Assembly (NCBI RefSeq): GCF_009905375.1
Contig: NC_133650.1
Coordinates: 297,351,957-297,415,956 of the forward strand
Source: Apium graveolens
Taxonomy: Eukaryota; Streptophyta; Magnoliopsida; Apiales; Apiaceae
Direction of reading: 5' to 3'
DNA length: 64,000 bases
Shown: positions 1-11,058 of the stretch, piece by piece
Position numbering within the stretch: position 1 is the stretch's first letter
Layout: each line of letters begins with the position of its first letter
Translations under genes and position numbers: made by a program
The notes under the pieces: generated by a model
Seen by the model: the letters and a program-made list of their open reading frames with translations, nothing else
Database searches by the model: none
Told to the model about the DNA's origin: nothing

Positions 1-288
1 TATCCTCTCTTCTTTTATTATTTTTATTTTATTTTTAATTCTTTTACGTGCAAATGTAATTTGAAGAGAAAATCGATTTTTTTTTATTATTTAACTCGGT
101 TTTTGTAGAATTTTCAAGTAATTAATTACGACTTGAGTTAATTCTTCGCGGAGTTAATTGCTAGCAGGTACACTTTTTATTTCCCTAGTTTTTAACGTAA
201 ATAAAAATCCAAAAATATTAGTTTAGATTATTTTTAGATAAATACAATTTGCCGCATCATGCATTTTATGTACACTTAGAACATAAAG

Positions 289-655
289 AATGCCCAAAAT
301 ACACCACTTTTAGTCTTCAACCTCCCAAAATACCCAGATGTGCAAGGACGCCCAAAGTACCCATGAAATACGCATTTAAGGAATGCGTATCCAAGCTTTT
401 AAAATTTAATAAAGAATACACATGTTGAACATGCATATTCACTTTTTTTAAGGAGATTGCGCATGTTCAACATGCGTATTCATAAAAAAAGATGTGAATA
501 CGCATGTTCAACATGCGCATTCTTTGTTAATTTTTGAAAATTTGAATATGCATCCTTCACATGCGTGTTCAGTCGGTAATTTGGGCGGAACATCTCGCCA
601 AATGATATTTTGGGCATTTCTCCCTAAATGGTGGATATTTTGGTCTGTATTTTAT
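289..655. repeat. Cluster of imperfect palindromes inside a larger weak inverted repeat
   Basis: Five hairpin-like motifs lie in about 200 bp: 369-390, 411-441, 459-483, 496-522 and 543-569. Three share the core CGCATGTTCAACATGCG or a near copy, which has an 8-bp arm on each side of one central base. The cluster is flanked by a degenerate inverted pair, near 289-315 (gcccaaaatacaccac) and 603-650 (ggtggatattttgg). No coding content is visible. It resembles a foldback/MITE-like unit, but I could not define TSDs. Confidence 0.5.
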
Positions 656-1230
656 TTAATAAATCATGGGTGTTGCATTTACATCTAATTATTTTTTTAA
701 GGGCTAAACCACCATATCACGATAAGGTGAGGAATTTCATCACCTTTTCCTTTGCTCACAAACCATTAATTCTCGTCTTGCATTCCATTCCACTCCCTTA
801 AAATTTAATTAGACATTGGCCCCTAGAAATTTCGAGCTCAATTAGGAAGGTACCTAAAAGAGAAAATAAATTTAGAATTTTTCGAACTTTTGGTGACAAG
901 GCAAGTGTATCACTTACCTGACCAATTTGGATTGGTGATTAGGCTAACAGTTCTCTAATTCAGCGCCTTGTTTACAAGGAAGTGCCTCCGCTTACCTGGC
1001 CAATGGGTTTGAATAAATCTAGATTTATCGACTTGTTGGTGGTCCAAAAGTTAGGAGTTGTCTAAATTTTTTTAATCTAATCTAGAATTAGATTTTTTGG
1101 TATATATTTTTTATGTGCTAATTTCTAGTTAATTTAGGAATCTTCCAAGTGTACACTTCGGGATGAAAGTACTATCGGTCATTTTACTTTTTCACCCGCT
1201 ATACTTTAACACACATTTTCATACACTATC

Positions 1231-1743
1231 ATGGAAGAGGCTTCACCTCCTCCTTCTACCACTCTCCACCAAATCTTATATCCCCAACAACCCCAAATTG
1301 ATGTAGTAGCAAATATTGACTCTATTCACGAAGATGAGTTAATTAATGAACAAGATACTAATGAAGAATTTAGGGAGTTGTTTAGGGTTATGTCATCAAT
1401 ACAAATATTTGAGGAACTAAACGCCATTACTGCAAAGTGGGAGGCCCGCTGCGAGGAGAGTTATCATGAGCCTAAGATCATTGAAAAGGCTTTCAATGTA
1501 AAGTCTCGTGGAATTTCACTTTTTTATCCCACTTATCAAATTAGTTTCCTAATGGCCAATGACACTGACTCACCCTTTATTGTTCGGAACCAAGAAACAC
1601 ACTATAGTTATCAGTTTCAACAACACAAGGAAACACCTACTTGGTTTAGAATATCTAATAAGGGAGAATGTCTATTTGAGGTTTACAACCTTGAATTTGA
1701 CAATCAAGGTCAAGTTTTTGACGACTACTTACCTAATCTATAA
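1231..1743 (+). CDS. Orphan 170-aa ORF in LTR-element 3' region
   Basis: The reading frame runs from ATG at 1231 to TAA at 1741-1743, 170 codons. I do not recognise the product. It is acidic, starts with a Pro/Ser/Thr-rich stretch (residues 1-25), then glutamate-rich segments around residues 45-90, and has no membrane segment, signal peptide or zinc-binding motif. It lies between a leader-like AT-rich stretch and the first GAGGACAATG/TATGGGGG signature, so it is probably an element-borne ORF. Codon use looks like real coding sequence: it is less AT-rich than its flanks and free of stops. It could be the remnant of a longer 3' ORF or a captured host fragment. Confidence 0.4.
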   Translation: MEEASPPPSTTLHQILYPQQPQIDVVANIDSIHEDELINEQDTNEEFRELFRVMSSIQIFEELNAITAKWEARCEESYHEPKIIEKAFNVKSRGISLFYPTYQISFLMANDTDSPFIVRNQETHYSYQFQQHKETPTWFRISNKGECLFEVYNLEFDNQGQVFDDYLPNL

Positions 1744-2960
1744 CACTTTTTGTTAAGGTGTAAGCATAAATTTTGGAAGAGACATCATGGCCTAGTTAGA
1801 CAAGGTGTTGGATAGTAGTCAAAACTTGATATGGAGGAGACATGTATATTTTGTATGATTTATTTTGTACAGTTTTTTCCCTTATTTTTAAACAGGATTG
1901 ATAGTGAAATCCAAGTTTTCTCCTCCTTCACAATGGTGAAAGAATGGTAGACATCTATCTCTAGCGTGTATCTTTTTTTTTTACATTGAGGACAATGTAT
2001 ATTTTTGATATGGGGGAGTTAGTTATGATTAGTTTTAATCCTGTTATTTTGTTCATTTAAAAAAACACACAAAAAAATGAAAATGAAAAAAACTGATAAA
2101 AAGCAAAAATATGAAAAAATTTAGGAAGTTAGCTAGGTTGTCTTCTCTTGACTTAAGTTACTAGTTGGTGTTGATTTTTTTTTTCAAAAATCTTATATGT
2201 ATAGTGCCTATAGACGATTTAAATTTTTATTAAGCATAGTGATCTTCACAAACTTGCGTCACACTTAGATTTTGTCCTGAATTCCGAGACGCCACACACT
2301 ATTCACAAGGTCTTTGTTGGAAAGATGAGTGAGATAGTTTTCGATACCTGAAATAGAACTCACATGATAGAACAATGTCGAATCATGTCTTTGCGGAAAA
2401 AAGAAAAAAAATGGTTGTAAGTAGTAAATTGACTAGTCTTATTTTTTGGCCTTTGTTACTCGAGTAATTAAGTCCTTAGGGGTGTTTCAACACTTAATGC
2501 CCTATGACCATCTGGTTTGAGAGTCATTGACTCAAAACTCGTTACATGGGTAACGTAGAAAGCCTAAGAAAACGGACATTGCACGGTCAATTAAAAAAAA
2601 GAGGAAAAAATAGCACAAGGCAAATTTGGATGACACTTCTTTTGATAGATATTGGGTCAGTTCAATATTGGTTGAAAAAGATAAAATGATTCATCCACTT
2701 TTAAACGGTATGGATCGATTTCACAACACACCTTGAAAGTCTTGGCAACGTTTAAGTGGGGCAAGTGAACTTTTAGTAAAGATATAGTAAAGATTTTATG
2801 GGTATATTTTCTGTAAACCCTTAGGAGACAACACTCCTCTTGTGGAGATCGTCTACGAGTTTAACGGGTTGGTACACCTAAAAGTACCTGTGATTCCTAC
2901 GAAAGTGAGTTAGGTTTTTCTTTAATGTCGAGGACGAGCTTGGTTTTGATATGGGGAATT

Positions 2961-3933
2961 TGATTACACAATTTTATTGTATATTATTAATGTAATATTT
3001 TAATTAATTAGTACATTATTTTCCCTTTTTACGCTTGTTTTTGTTGTGTTTCTGATTGTGCAGGTTACTAAGAAATTTTTTCGAGATTTGCCGTTAAATG
3101 GAATGAATTAGGCCACAAGTCAGAATATTGCGATATATCATCACGAGTCAGCAGGATCATGGTAAATTAAGCGAGAAATCTTTTAAAGAAGGAAATCTGA
3201 GCAAGCACATGCTCACGAACATCGTTGTAAATCAATTAAGAGATCTTTGTAATTAATGCTAATGTGTAGGTTTTTAGTATAAATAAACCCCTAACCTGAT
3301 TGTAAAAACAGATATTACATTGAAATGTATTTCTTTCTCCCTTGTAAATATTAGTTTATTATATTCAATAAAAGCTTAAAGTTCGTCTCGATTTTTGGTA
3401 TGAGTTCTTTTTCTTATACCATGATGGTCTCGATGATGTTCAACTAACCCCTTTCTAAGGGGCGGATGTAGTTGGCTAAAGTGGCTCGATATCATGGTAT
3501 ATGCGCTTAAATTGTTACATATTTATTTATTGATTATCTCTGATATCATGCCTATGTGAGTATTTTCATACGTTCCACACAAGTAAAATTGGGAGTTCGT
3601 ATAGTTAGGGTCCATATTATTTTGAGAGTTGATTTAATTGATAAATGAGTATAAAATATTTTATAGTTTTGAATGAAACTTGGAGTCACTGGACGTGTGC
3701 TCTAAATACTTGTAAATTCATTTGCTATTAAAAATATATGTTTATGCCATGATATTCATGTTTAGCCTATGAAATCCATTGCTTATATCTATTAAAAGTG
3801 ATATTTTAAGTGTTAGTTAATTGTTCTTCTTAGTTTTATAAATTAAAAGCTTGATTCACGTTCTCCGTACTTGCCCCGTACTCGCACGCCCGTGCATTTT
3901 CGATTTTTATTAGTTTCGGATTTTTCCCCAACA
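2961..3933 (+). repeat. Probable 3' LTR of the left-edge element
   Basis: It begins TGATTACA directly after a purine tract (atggggaa), ends CCCCAACA, and is about 973 bp. Internally it has a TATA box (TATAAATA, about 3280-3287) and an AATAAA polyadenylation signal near 3367-3373, in the order expected of an LTR. Only one copy is in the window, so the borders are inferred from the TG...CA ends and the polypurine tract. Confidence 0.45.
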
Positions 3934-5700
3934 CTTTGAGTTTCTTCCTAGTTCTGAGACCAAGTCATCCAGTGTTTCTGCTGCCATTTCGGAAACAACA
4001 AAACCTACCACGGAATTGCTCCAGTCATCTTTAACACCCTCAAAAATGGTCCCTAAGTCTTGATGAAAATGCTCAAGTTGAGAAAATATTCAATACTACC
4101 TTCTTGAAGCTCCAAGTTCTTGCTCTAAATAAGCATATATCTGTTTTGCTTTGATAAATTTCCATATGAGAGAATATGCCATCTACATGTTAAAAAACAC
4201 TATGACGCTGGCTGCTGCTTTTTCATTCAAGTTTTGTTCTTACAAATTGACTTGTACTTCATCCAAGAATTCTGGCTTTAAACGTTGTTTGGCGGCCTCC
4301 TCCTTAGAGTTGCAACATTAGATTGTGGACGTATGTGCTTTATAAGTTTGATCATCTGTTCCGACTTCTGCTACTAACATATTTCCCCTCAACCACGGAG
4401 TAAATATATATTCTCCAACATCTGCACATCAGAGACTCGTAATTTTTACTGCACCGCTCGCACCTACAAGCGTGGCTTACATACCAGAAAATCACTGACC
4501 AATTTTTCAAGCACAGCCAGAAGCTGAAAACAAACCTGTTGTCCCTCGGTTATCAGTAAAATATGTTCCATTATGGTAGCTGGCATCCAGTAATGGCGGC
4601 AGTGAGTCGTAATACCCTCAATCTGTTAGCCTCACCAGCTAAAAGCTTACCACGATGTTCTACTCTTCCGTACATAGCTATGGCCGGCCCTTGGGTAAGA
4701 TCACCAAGGCGAACGTCTAGGGCACCATTTCAAAGATTCATCTAGGGCACCCAAATCTCTAAGATCGGCCCCTGTACATAGCTGCTGCACATCAACCTTT
4801 TGCAATACCAAGCCATGACCTCATCTTACAACCTCACTTCCATATTCAGACAGCCCCATACATGTTCCAGATACATTGGCTTTTTAGGCTCCAAGGTTTC
4901 ATAGATACGTACCTCTTCTCTGCTATCGACTTCATCAATCATTTTTGCTTGCTTCGCATTCTTGTGTTCTTGGAATTTTCACTAGGTCTTTCTCCATCCC
5001 CATAGGTTTAAATTTGGATGTCAATATTTTCGAACTGTCAAGTTTGAAAAATATAAAATTGTTAAGAAAAAATATATTCTACCCAGTGTTGTATAGATGT
5101 CCCTCTTCAATATATGGAACTGAACAGATATCATGCAATAGAACTGGGGACTCTTGGCTGTAACTTGTAACAATTCATTGAAGCTCTCCATATTGTTATA
5201 CCATCGGTCAATTCATGGTTGGTACATGAGCAGAAAAAATATTTTAACTTGGTCTGCCAAACATGCTGAAGTTAGTGAAATCAAACTAAACCAAGTAAAA
5301 AGTAATAACGATAAATTTTTTAACCTACCTAAAATTTTATATAAAACTAAGAGAAAAAAGTAACTGATACAGGTTTAAACATCATCGACATGTTGCGAGA
5401 TGTACTGCAACATAACTGAAATGCTTGACAAGATTGCCAGAGCACAAAACCAAGTATCTAACAAGTTAACAGGTTTCTAAACTATCTAACACAGCCACAG
5501 GCACAAAGTATTTGTTCGACAAGACAAAACTATGTAAACAGGACACAAGGTATTAGTTCGACAAGATAAAAACTGAAATCTATGCTGCTGCTGCTGCTTC
5601 ATTAAAGATATCCCTCTTCATAACATGTACCCCCCCTGGCCCTCTTCTCGGGTTTCTCATCAGGCAAAGGAAAAAACACAACAATGGGACATACAAACAG
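3934..5700. other. No intact gene; decayed sequence
   Basis: Short, mutually incompatible reading frames occur on both strands. The minus strand has several 30-60 codon open stretches (for example around 4800-4930) that look like degraded coding sequence, but I recognise no family in them. The only definable object is the short MITE at 4680-4774. Confidence 0.5.
4680..4774. mobile_element. 95-bp MITE with TACATAGCT target duplication
   Basis: The direct repeats TACATAGCT at 4671-4679 and 4775-4783 flank a 95-bp unit. Its ends are GC-rich and roughly inverted (ATGGCCGGCCC at the left, GGCCCCTG at the right; reverse complement CAGGGGCC). A CAGGGCC-type terminus is typical of hAT elements, but hAT target duplications are 8 bp and this one is 9 (10 if the preceding G is counted, which would favour a Mutator-type origin). 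No coding capacity. Confidence 0.65.
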
Positions 5701-5716
5701 CAGTCATGAACTTAAA

Positions 5717-6996
5717 TTAGACACCTGGGGATTGAAAATATTTATGAGAGCGAAAAGCTTCTTCGCCACCTCGACCATTCCCTGGGACATCCTGCTCAAC
5801 GAATTCAGCTTTAGGAAATGCTGGCAGGTGTTCAGTACGAAGCTGATTCTCCTTCATGTTATCCTGGACAGCCTGGAGAGAAGGAACAGTTTAACATTAC
5901 CATCAGAAAGGTAAGCAAATAGCACTATTTAAAATGTTGAGATTTATTAAACCTGCAAGAGTTCAGTCATTCTGCCGACGCCATTCTGTCCCGCACAATC
6001 AGGAGCGAATGGGGACTGGTTATGATGATTGTTATGAACAGTACGCAGGGGCTCAACATAAAGAGTCTCATTCATGTCACTAGTTTTTTGTTCTGGGACA
6101 CTGCTGTAGCCTTGAGCTTTTAATGGTTGTGAACCGCCTTGAAACCCTTCAGCTGGTAAACGAATGTTCATCGAGTTCATTGTTTTGTCTGCAGTACACT
6201 TATGGAGCTCAAGTGAGCCATGGTTAATGGGACCATCTTTTCTGTTCACATCATTTGGTTTTAAAAAGGAAATTGTTTGGGACTGTGAGAGATGTGGTGC
6301 TGGTTCCTTCGGAACATATGTAGACAGCGGCGTATCTGTTTGCACCTGCTTGCCTTTTAATGTTGCCATATGCGCAACTTGCGCTGCAACTGCATTACTT
6401 GGTTCAAGAACAACAGGAACCACAGTGCCTCTTGCTCCCACCGGAGGGACTAAAGGAGAAGCCACAATTGCCGTGCTTTTATCTTTTGCGGTCAACAAAT
6501 TAGCTGCCAGAGTATGTGTGGATAAACCATTTCCTAAATAAGCAGCATTCCGCTGATGCCTTTCTTTAGGTCTCCGCTGACGACGCTGAGCCACATCATT
6601 CCCTCTGATCATCTGAAGATGCGGAGCCACATCATTTTGTGCCGTAACAGGAGCATAATGTCCAGGCTTAAAAACAACACCCCTCAGAGTGATATTTGAA
6701 TTGCCAATTTTAACTGCAATCAGATAACCAGCATCGAATACCGACTCTACAACACCTGTAACTGCCTGGCCTACCTTAATACTTCCATCCTCAACTGAAT
6801 TGACTTGCACTCCGTTGAGCAATGGAAATCCAGGTGGCACGCTAGCATTTTCGATGCGAAGTAGGTTCTCAGGCTCCCTTGGGCGAACACTTAATGCATG
6901 ATATAAGCTTTTATCTTTTCGGGGGCGACCTCGTTTTCGCTTCAAAGAGATACCTGCTGAGTCATAAGAGCTGTTCCCATGCATAGCTTCACTCAT
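5717..6996 (-). CDS. AT-hook motif-containing nuclear protein (two coding exons, 399 aa)
   Basis: Exon 1 runs from ATG at 6996 down to 5953. Without splicing it would stop two codons later at 5947. A GT donor (CAG|GTTTAA) at 5952 and an acceptor (CTCTCCAG) at 5874-5873 remove an 80-bp phase-0 intron, giving 51 more codons to TAA at 5717. Near the N-terminus is a canonical AT-hook, KRKRGRPRK (residues about 19-27), expected to bind the minor groove of AT-rich DNA. Residues about 72-130 form a conserved-looking globular block ending in a VVFKPGHYAPV-type motif, seen in plant AT-hook proteins of unknown function. The rest is low-complexity, basic then Ser/Gln-rich. No ATPase or PPC domain is visible, so it is not an AHL-type protein. 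Probable nuclear location; molecular role unknown. Confidence 0.8.
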
Positions 6997-7027
6997 TGTA
7001 ACTCAGAAATTCCCTGGTCTCTTTCCT

Positions 7028-8747
7028 CTGCAGAAAGAGAAGCATTCATCACTATGCAGATAATTAAAAATGAACAGATGTAACACAATGGATGACATGA
7101 TATGTTATTCTTCAGCTAATCCAAGAGAAAATAAAAAACAACTATTCAGCTAAAAGTAGACGGCAGGATAGCAATTCTCTTAACAAGCTTCTTTTTAGAA
7201 AGTTATTTAAAACTGAGATATAAACTTAAGTTCCACAAAAGAATAGCAAACCGATACATTCATGACCTAAGAAACCAATAGCAGCAATTTCCTCCCACTT
7301 ATTTCTGATATGGCACTAAATATTGTTTCCATTCCTGTGATTATTTTAACAATTAACATGTTGGGTTTAACTAAATAGATTCTACAGAGTTTGCCTAATC
7401 TCAAATTTGATTCCTATGCCATATCAGAAAAGGTACCAGGTACTCATGAAATACCACATCATCTGGTAACAGTTCGCAGATTAGGCCACCTCTTTCTTGT
7501 TCCTAGTAACAATGTGCAAATTTTTGTGTCAGTAGGTTGCATTATTCTTCACTGCAATATCTTCTATGTGGTGAAGACCTCCGTGACAGTAGGTTTTCTG
7601 AACTAATATATACATCTATTCACTCAGGCTGCCAAGGCAACACCTTAAATGCCCTAAAAAATCTTACTCAAATTATGATGAACAACAAAAACTCAAAACG
7701 AATAATATTCACAGCAAAGTAAAAAATATTCTATTAACAACACAGAATCCACTTTTCCAAATATCACTATTGGCATTAGACAAATACTCAACTATATATT
7801 CCTTAAATCCATTCCTAACTATATATTCCTTAAATCCATTCCTAACTATATATTCCTTAAATCCCTTCCTTTATTTGGACAGTATAGCCTGAACTGGATT
7901 CATTACATATAATCAACTGACTTGTTTCAGATATTACTGCAAGGACAGAACTCTTCTATGTGCAAATTAAAAAAAAATAACTAGCTCATAATGATGTATC
8001 TATCCACTAATTTCCGGTCTGCCTTTAATAGATAAGAGAGACATGCTTTGCCCACTCCCTTCGGTGTCTACATGGGATAATAATGCAATCGAAGCAAAAA
8101 AAGAAGGCAAAATTCCAAGAATTGCCTACTAAAAAATCTGTTGTTGTCATTCTGAAAAAAGAATAAGAATTCCTTCAATGTATTAAGTTTGTTGATAATT
8201 TTAATATTCTTGTCTAAAAAATCATACACGGAAACTTCTTAACAATTAGTTTTACCAGAATTTCGCTACACTACAGCTTACGGGAGCAGTGAAGTGAAGT
8301 ATAACCTAAATTATAAAAATCTAAGTTAAAAAAGAAAGTACACTCTAGTACAAAAATACTAATATATTCATGAAACATTCAATAGAAGCTAACGAAACAA
8401 AATCTAGGGTTTCAAATTAAGCCACTTTACTTAAAAACTCCTGTGATATATTTCCATAGATATAATTGACATATATACACACAAATCATGTACAACTTAC
8501 CAAAACTATTTAAATTCAGCTTAAATTACACACATCTTATGATCTACAACATCCAATTATAATCTAATTATATATCTATAACAATTATTCTAAAAATCTA
8601 TCAAAGTACACAAACAAGACAATAACACATATGAATTACATGATAAATAAATAAATTGTACAATAAAAATGAAAAAAGAGCAAGCACATAAATTGCGGTG
8701 AATTAAATAAATAAATAATTAAAAGATTGAATGGGAGAGAAATGAAC
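7028..8747 (-). other. Inferred leader (5'-UTR) intron of the AT-hook gene
   Basis: On the minus strand an acceptor (TTTCTGCAG) ends at 7028, 31 bp upstream of the start codon, and a good donor (AAAG|GTTCATTT) sits at 8748/8747. The roughly 1.7 kb between is AT-rich and has no ORF with family resemblance. The upstream leader exon would lie at about 8749-8830. A long leader intron is common in plant regulatory genes; RNA evidence is lacking. Confidence 0.5.
7786..7864. repeat. 27-bp tandem repeat, 3 copies
   Basis: The unit contains ACTATATATTCCTTAAATCC, repeats three times with almost no divergence, and lies inside the inferred leader intron. Confidence 0.85.
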
Positions 8748-8889
8748 CTTTAGAAGTAGAGAGACCACAAGCTGGAACCTAGATTTTTGCTCAGAGAAAA
8801 TCAAGGGGGGGTTTTAATTGAAAAAAAGTGAGAGTGTAGATATGTATGTATTGGAGTCATAAAAACTGTGGGTGTTGGGGGTTAAAGTT

Positions 8890-8966
8890 GAGAAACGTAA
8901 ATGACGTTAAAGGCCACGTTGGTGAAATGGGACATGCCACGTTACTTGTGAGCGTGGGGCGTGGCA
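8890..8966 (-). promoter_or_regulatory. ACGT-core cluster upstream of the AT-hook gene
   Basis: Four ACGT cores lie within 50 bp: 8895, 8904 (TGACGTTA), 8916 (CCACGTTG) and 8939 (CCACGTTA). A GGGGCGTGGCACC stretch follows. ACGT cores are bZIP/bHLH binding sites in plants. The cluster lies just upstream of the inferred leader exon (about 8749-8830), where the promoter should be. Confidence 0.45.
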
Positions 8967-9004
8967 CCCGAATTTGTACTTGTATAAAACAGAATTTGTA
9001 CTCA

Positions 9005-9351
9005 TTTAAACGGGTCGATGACTTTTTTACACATAAGGGGGAGTTGGGTCTGTCATAGTTAGACGATGTGATAATAGTATTTTTTGTTGAAAGACATTAA
9101 AATTTATTAGATAAAATTTTAATTTTTTTTTTGAAAAGTGATTTTCGTATGTTGTTAGAGAAAGTAAGGTTTCGTGTGCTGATAAACGGGTCGATGACTT
9201 TTTAACACAAGGGGAAGTTTAGTCTATCATAGACAGTGATAATAGTTTTTTTTGTTGAAAAATAGTTAAAAATTTATTAGATAAAATTTAATTTTTTTTT
9301 GAAAAGTGATTTTAATGTGTTGTTAGAAAAAGTAAGGTTTCCCATGCTTTT
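9005..9351. repeat. Tandem duplication, about 175 bp x 2
   Basis: Both copies (about 9008-9183 and 9184-9351) start AACGGGTCGATGACTTTTT and share the AAGGGG, TTTATTAGATAAAATTT and GAAAAGTGATTTT blocks. Divergence is moderate with small indels. Confidence 0.75.
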
Positions 9352-9729
9352 TTAGAAAGTTGCTTTTCACCTTCCATCAAACCTCATCAAAATATTATAT
9401 TTTATAATTTTACACCAATATATATATATATATATATATTAAAATATTATCCTCTGATTTTTTCAATCGTACTTTTTTAACCAGCATTTTTTCTAACAAC
9501 ATTACAATTTTTAACAGAAATCTTAAAAGGAGCCTAAGTGTGTTAATGAAAATTAAAATAAGTGTAATTTAATGATAAAAATAAAGAAAATGAGTGGAAT
9601 GCTAGAATCAATTAATATTTAATATATAAAGTGAGTATAATAGATGTAAGTGCAGTTGTATTCATATTATAAAATTTTCTATTTTTTGAAATGTCTAAAA
9701 TTTTAGAGTTCTTGATTTCTAATTCTATA

Positions 9730-9977
9730 TCACTCTCCGTCCCACTGGTTTTTAATATTTGAAATAGAAAATTCGGCACACATTTTAAGACTCTTATTTA
9801 GTATAGTTTCATAATTTATTTTTAAAATTTTCTTTTTTCTAAACAAAAGTTCAAACATTAAACTTTTATTCACAAAAAATTAATTTAAAAAAGAGTTATG
9901 GAACTATACTATATAAGAGTAAAATACGTGTCGATCACTCCATTTCAAATGTTAATAATCTAGTGGGATGGGGGAAG
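9730..9977. mobile_element. Stowaway-like MITE (about 248 bp)
   Basis: It is flanked by TA dinucleotides (9728-9729 and 9978-9979). The left end reads CACTCTCCGTCCCACTGG; the right end is the inverted counterpart (ctagtgggatgggggaag), and the pairing extends about 40 bp. Stowaway/mariner MITEs typically end CTCCCTCCGTCCC with a TA duplication. Non-coding. Confidence 0.75.
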
Positions 9978-9989
9978 TATAAAATTTGA

Positions 9990-11058
9990 AAAAATTATTT
10001 AACAAATTGAATGGAATAAATATGATTTATAAAATAAATAGTACATATATAAATAGAAAATTAACAAAAAACACTACGTTCTAAATAAATAATTATTTTT
10101 TTTATAAAAATATTTGTAAAAATATAATTTGCAAAGTAATGTAACTTTTCTTTTTCATTTTTCTAAAAATAATTGGAAATAGTATTTATTCGGGCAAGGT
10201 TTCATTTGGTTTATAGTGTGCAACTTGTTAAGAACATATAATTAATTACTAGATTTTAAAGCATTTTTTTGGTTGAATACAGTAGCAAATATAGTTATAA
10301 AGTTGTAAATTGTATTAAAATTGGCATTTTATAAATGTTTTTTTTATATATTATTTTTGAAAAACATTTTAAAAAAATATAATTTTTTCAAAAGGTTTAT
10401 TCCCATAGATATTTTACAAGACCCCTTTATTAATTCAAATATACCACTTTGTTGAAGGATAATATATAATAATTAAAAATGATAACATGATATAATTATT
10501 TTTTGTTAGTCATAAAAAGTCTAAGGGATCGGTTAAAGAAAAATCACAAGTCCTGGAATTTCTAAACAAAAAGAATTTTTTTAGGATTGATTTCATAATT
10601 AAAAATTATTAACAAATTGGATGGAATAAATATGATTTATAAAATAAATAGTACATATATAAATAGAAAATTAACAAAAAAAGTACATTCTAAACAAATT
10701 ATTATTTCCTTTTTATAAAAATATTTGTAAAAATATAATTTGCAAAGTAATATAACTTTTCTATTTTATTTTTCTAAAATAATTGAAAAAAGTTTTTATT
10801 GCGGCAAGGCTGCATTTGGTCTAGAGTGTGCAACTTGTTAAGAAAATATAATTACTAGATTTTAAAGCATTTTTTTTGGTTGAATGCACTAGCAAATATA
10901 GTTATAAAGTTGTAAATCGTATTAAAATTGGCATTTTATAAATGTTTTTTTTTCTATATATTATTTTTGAAAAACACTTAAAAAAATGTAATTTTTTCAA
11001 AAGGTTTATACCCATAGATAGTTTACAAGACCCCTTTATTAATTCAGATATACTACTT
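9990..11058. repeat. About 610-bp tandem duplication, second copy split by the Sirevirus
   Basis: Copy 1 is about 9990-10606. Copy 2 starts at about 10607, runs to 11058 and resumes at 41973-42140 on the far side of the 31-kb insertion. Shared blocks include GAATGGAATAAATATGATTT / GGATGGAATAAATATGATTT and the distal GGATAATATATAATAATTAA. The sequence is AT-rich and non-coding. Confidence 0.85.

Larger units (their letters stand above)
1..2960 (+). mobile_element. 3' internal part of a plus-strand LTR retrotransposon (truncated by window edge)
   Basis: AT-rich sequence with no pol homology that I can see. It twice carries the signature of a GAGGACRA stretch followed by TTTGATATGGGG (near 1986-2018 and 2930-2957). 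Comparable 'gaggacaatg ... tgggg' stretches occur upstream of the 3' LTR in Athila/Tat-like gypsy elements. The second copy abuts the putative 3' LTR and would act as polypurine tract. One 170-codon ORF lies inside. The rest (about 1750-2930) has no ORF I can support. Assignment to gypsy is inference from these short signatures only. Confidence 0.45.
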
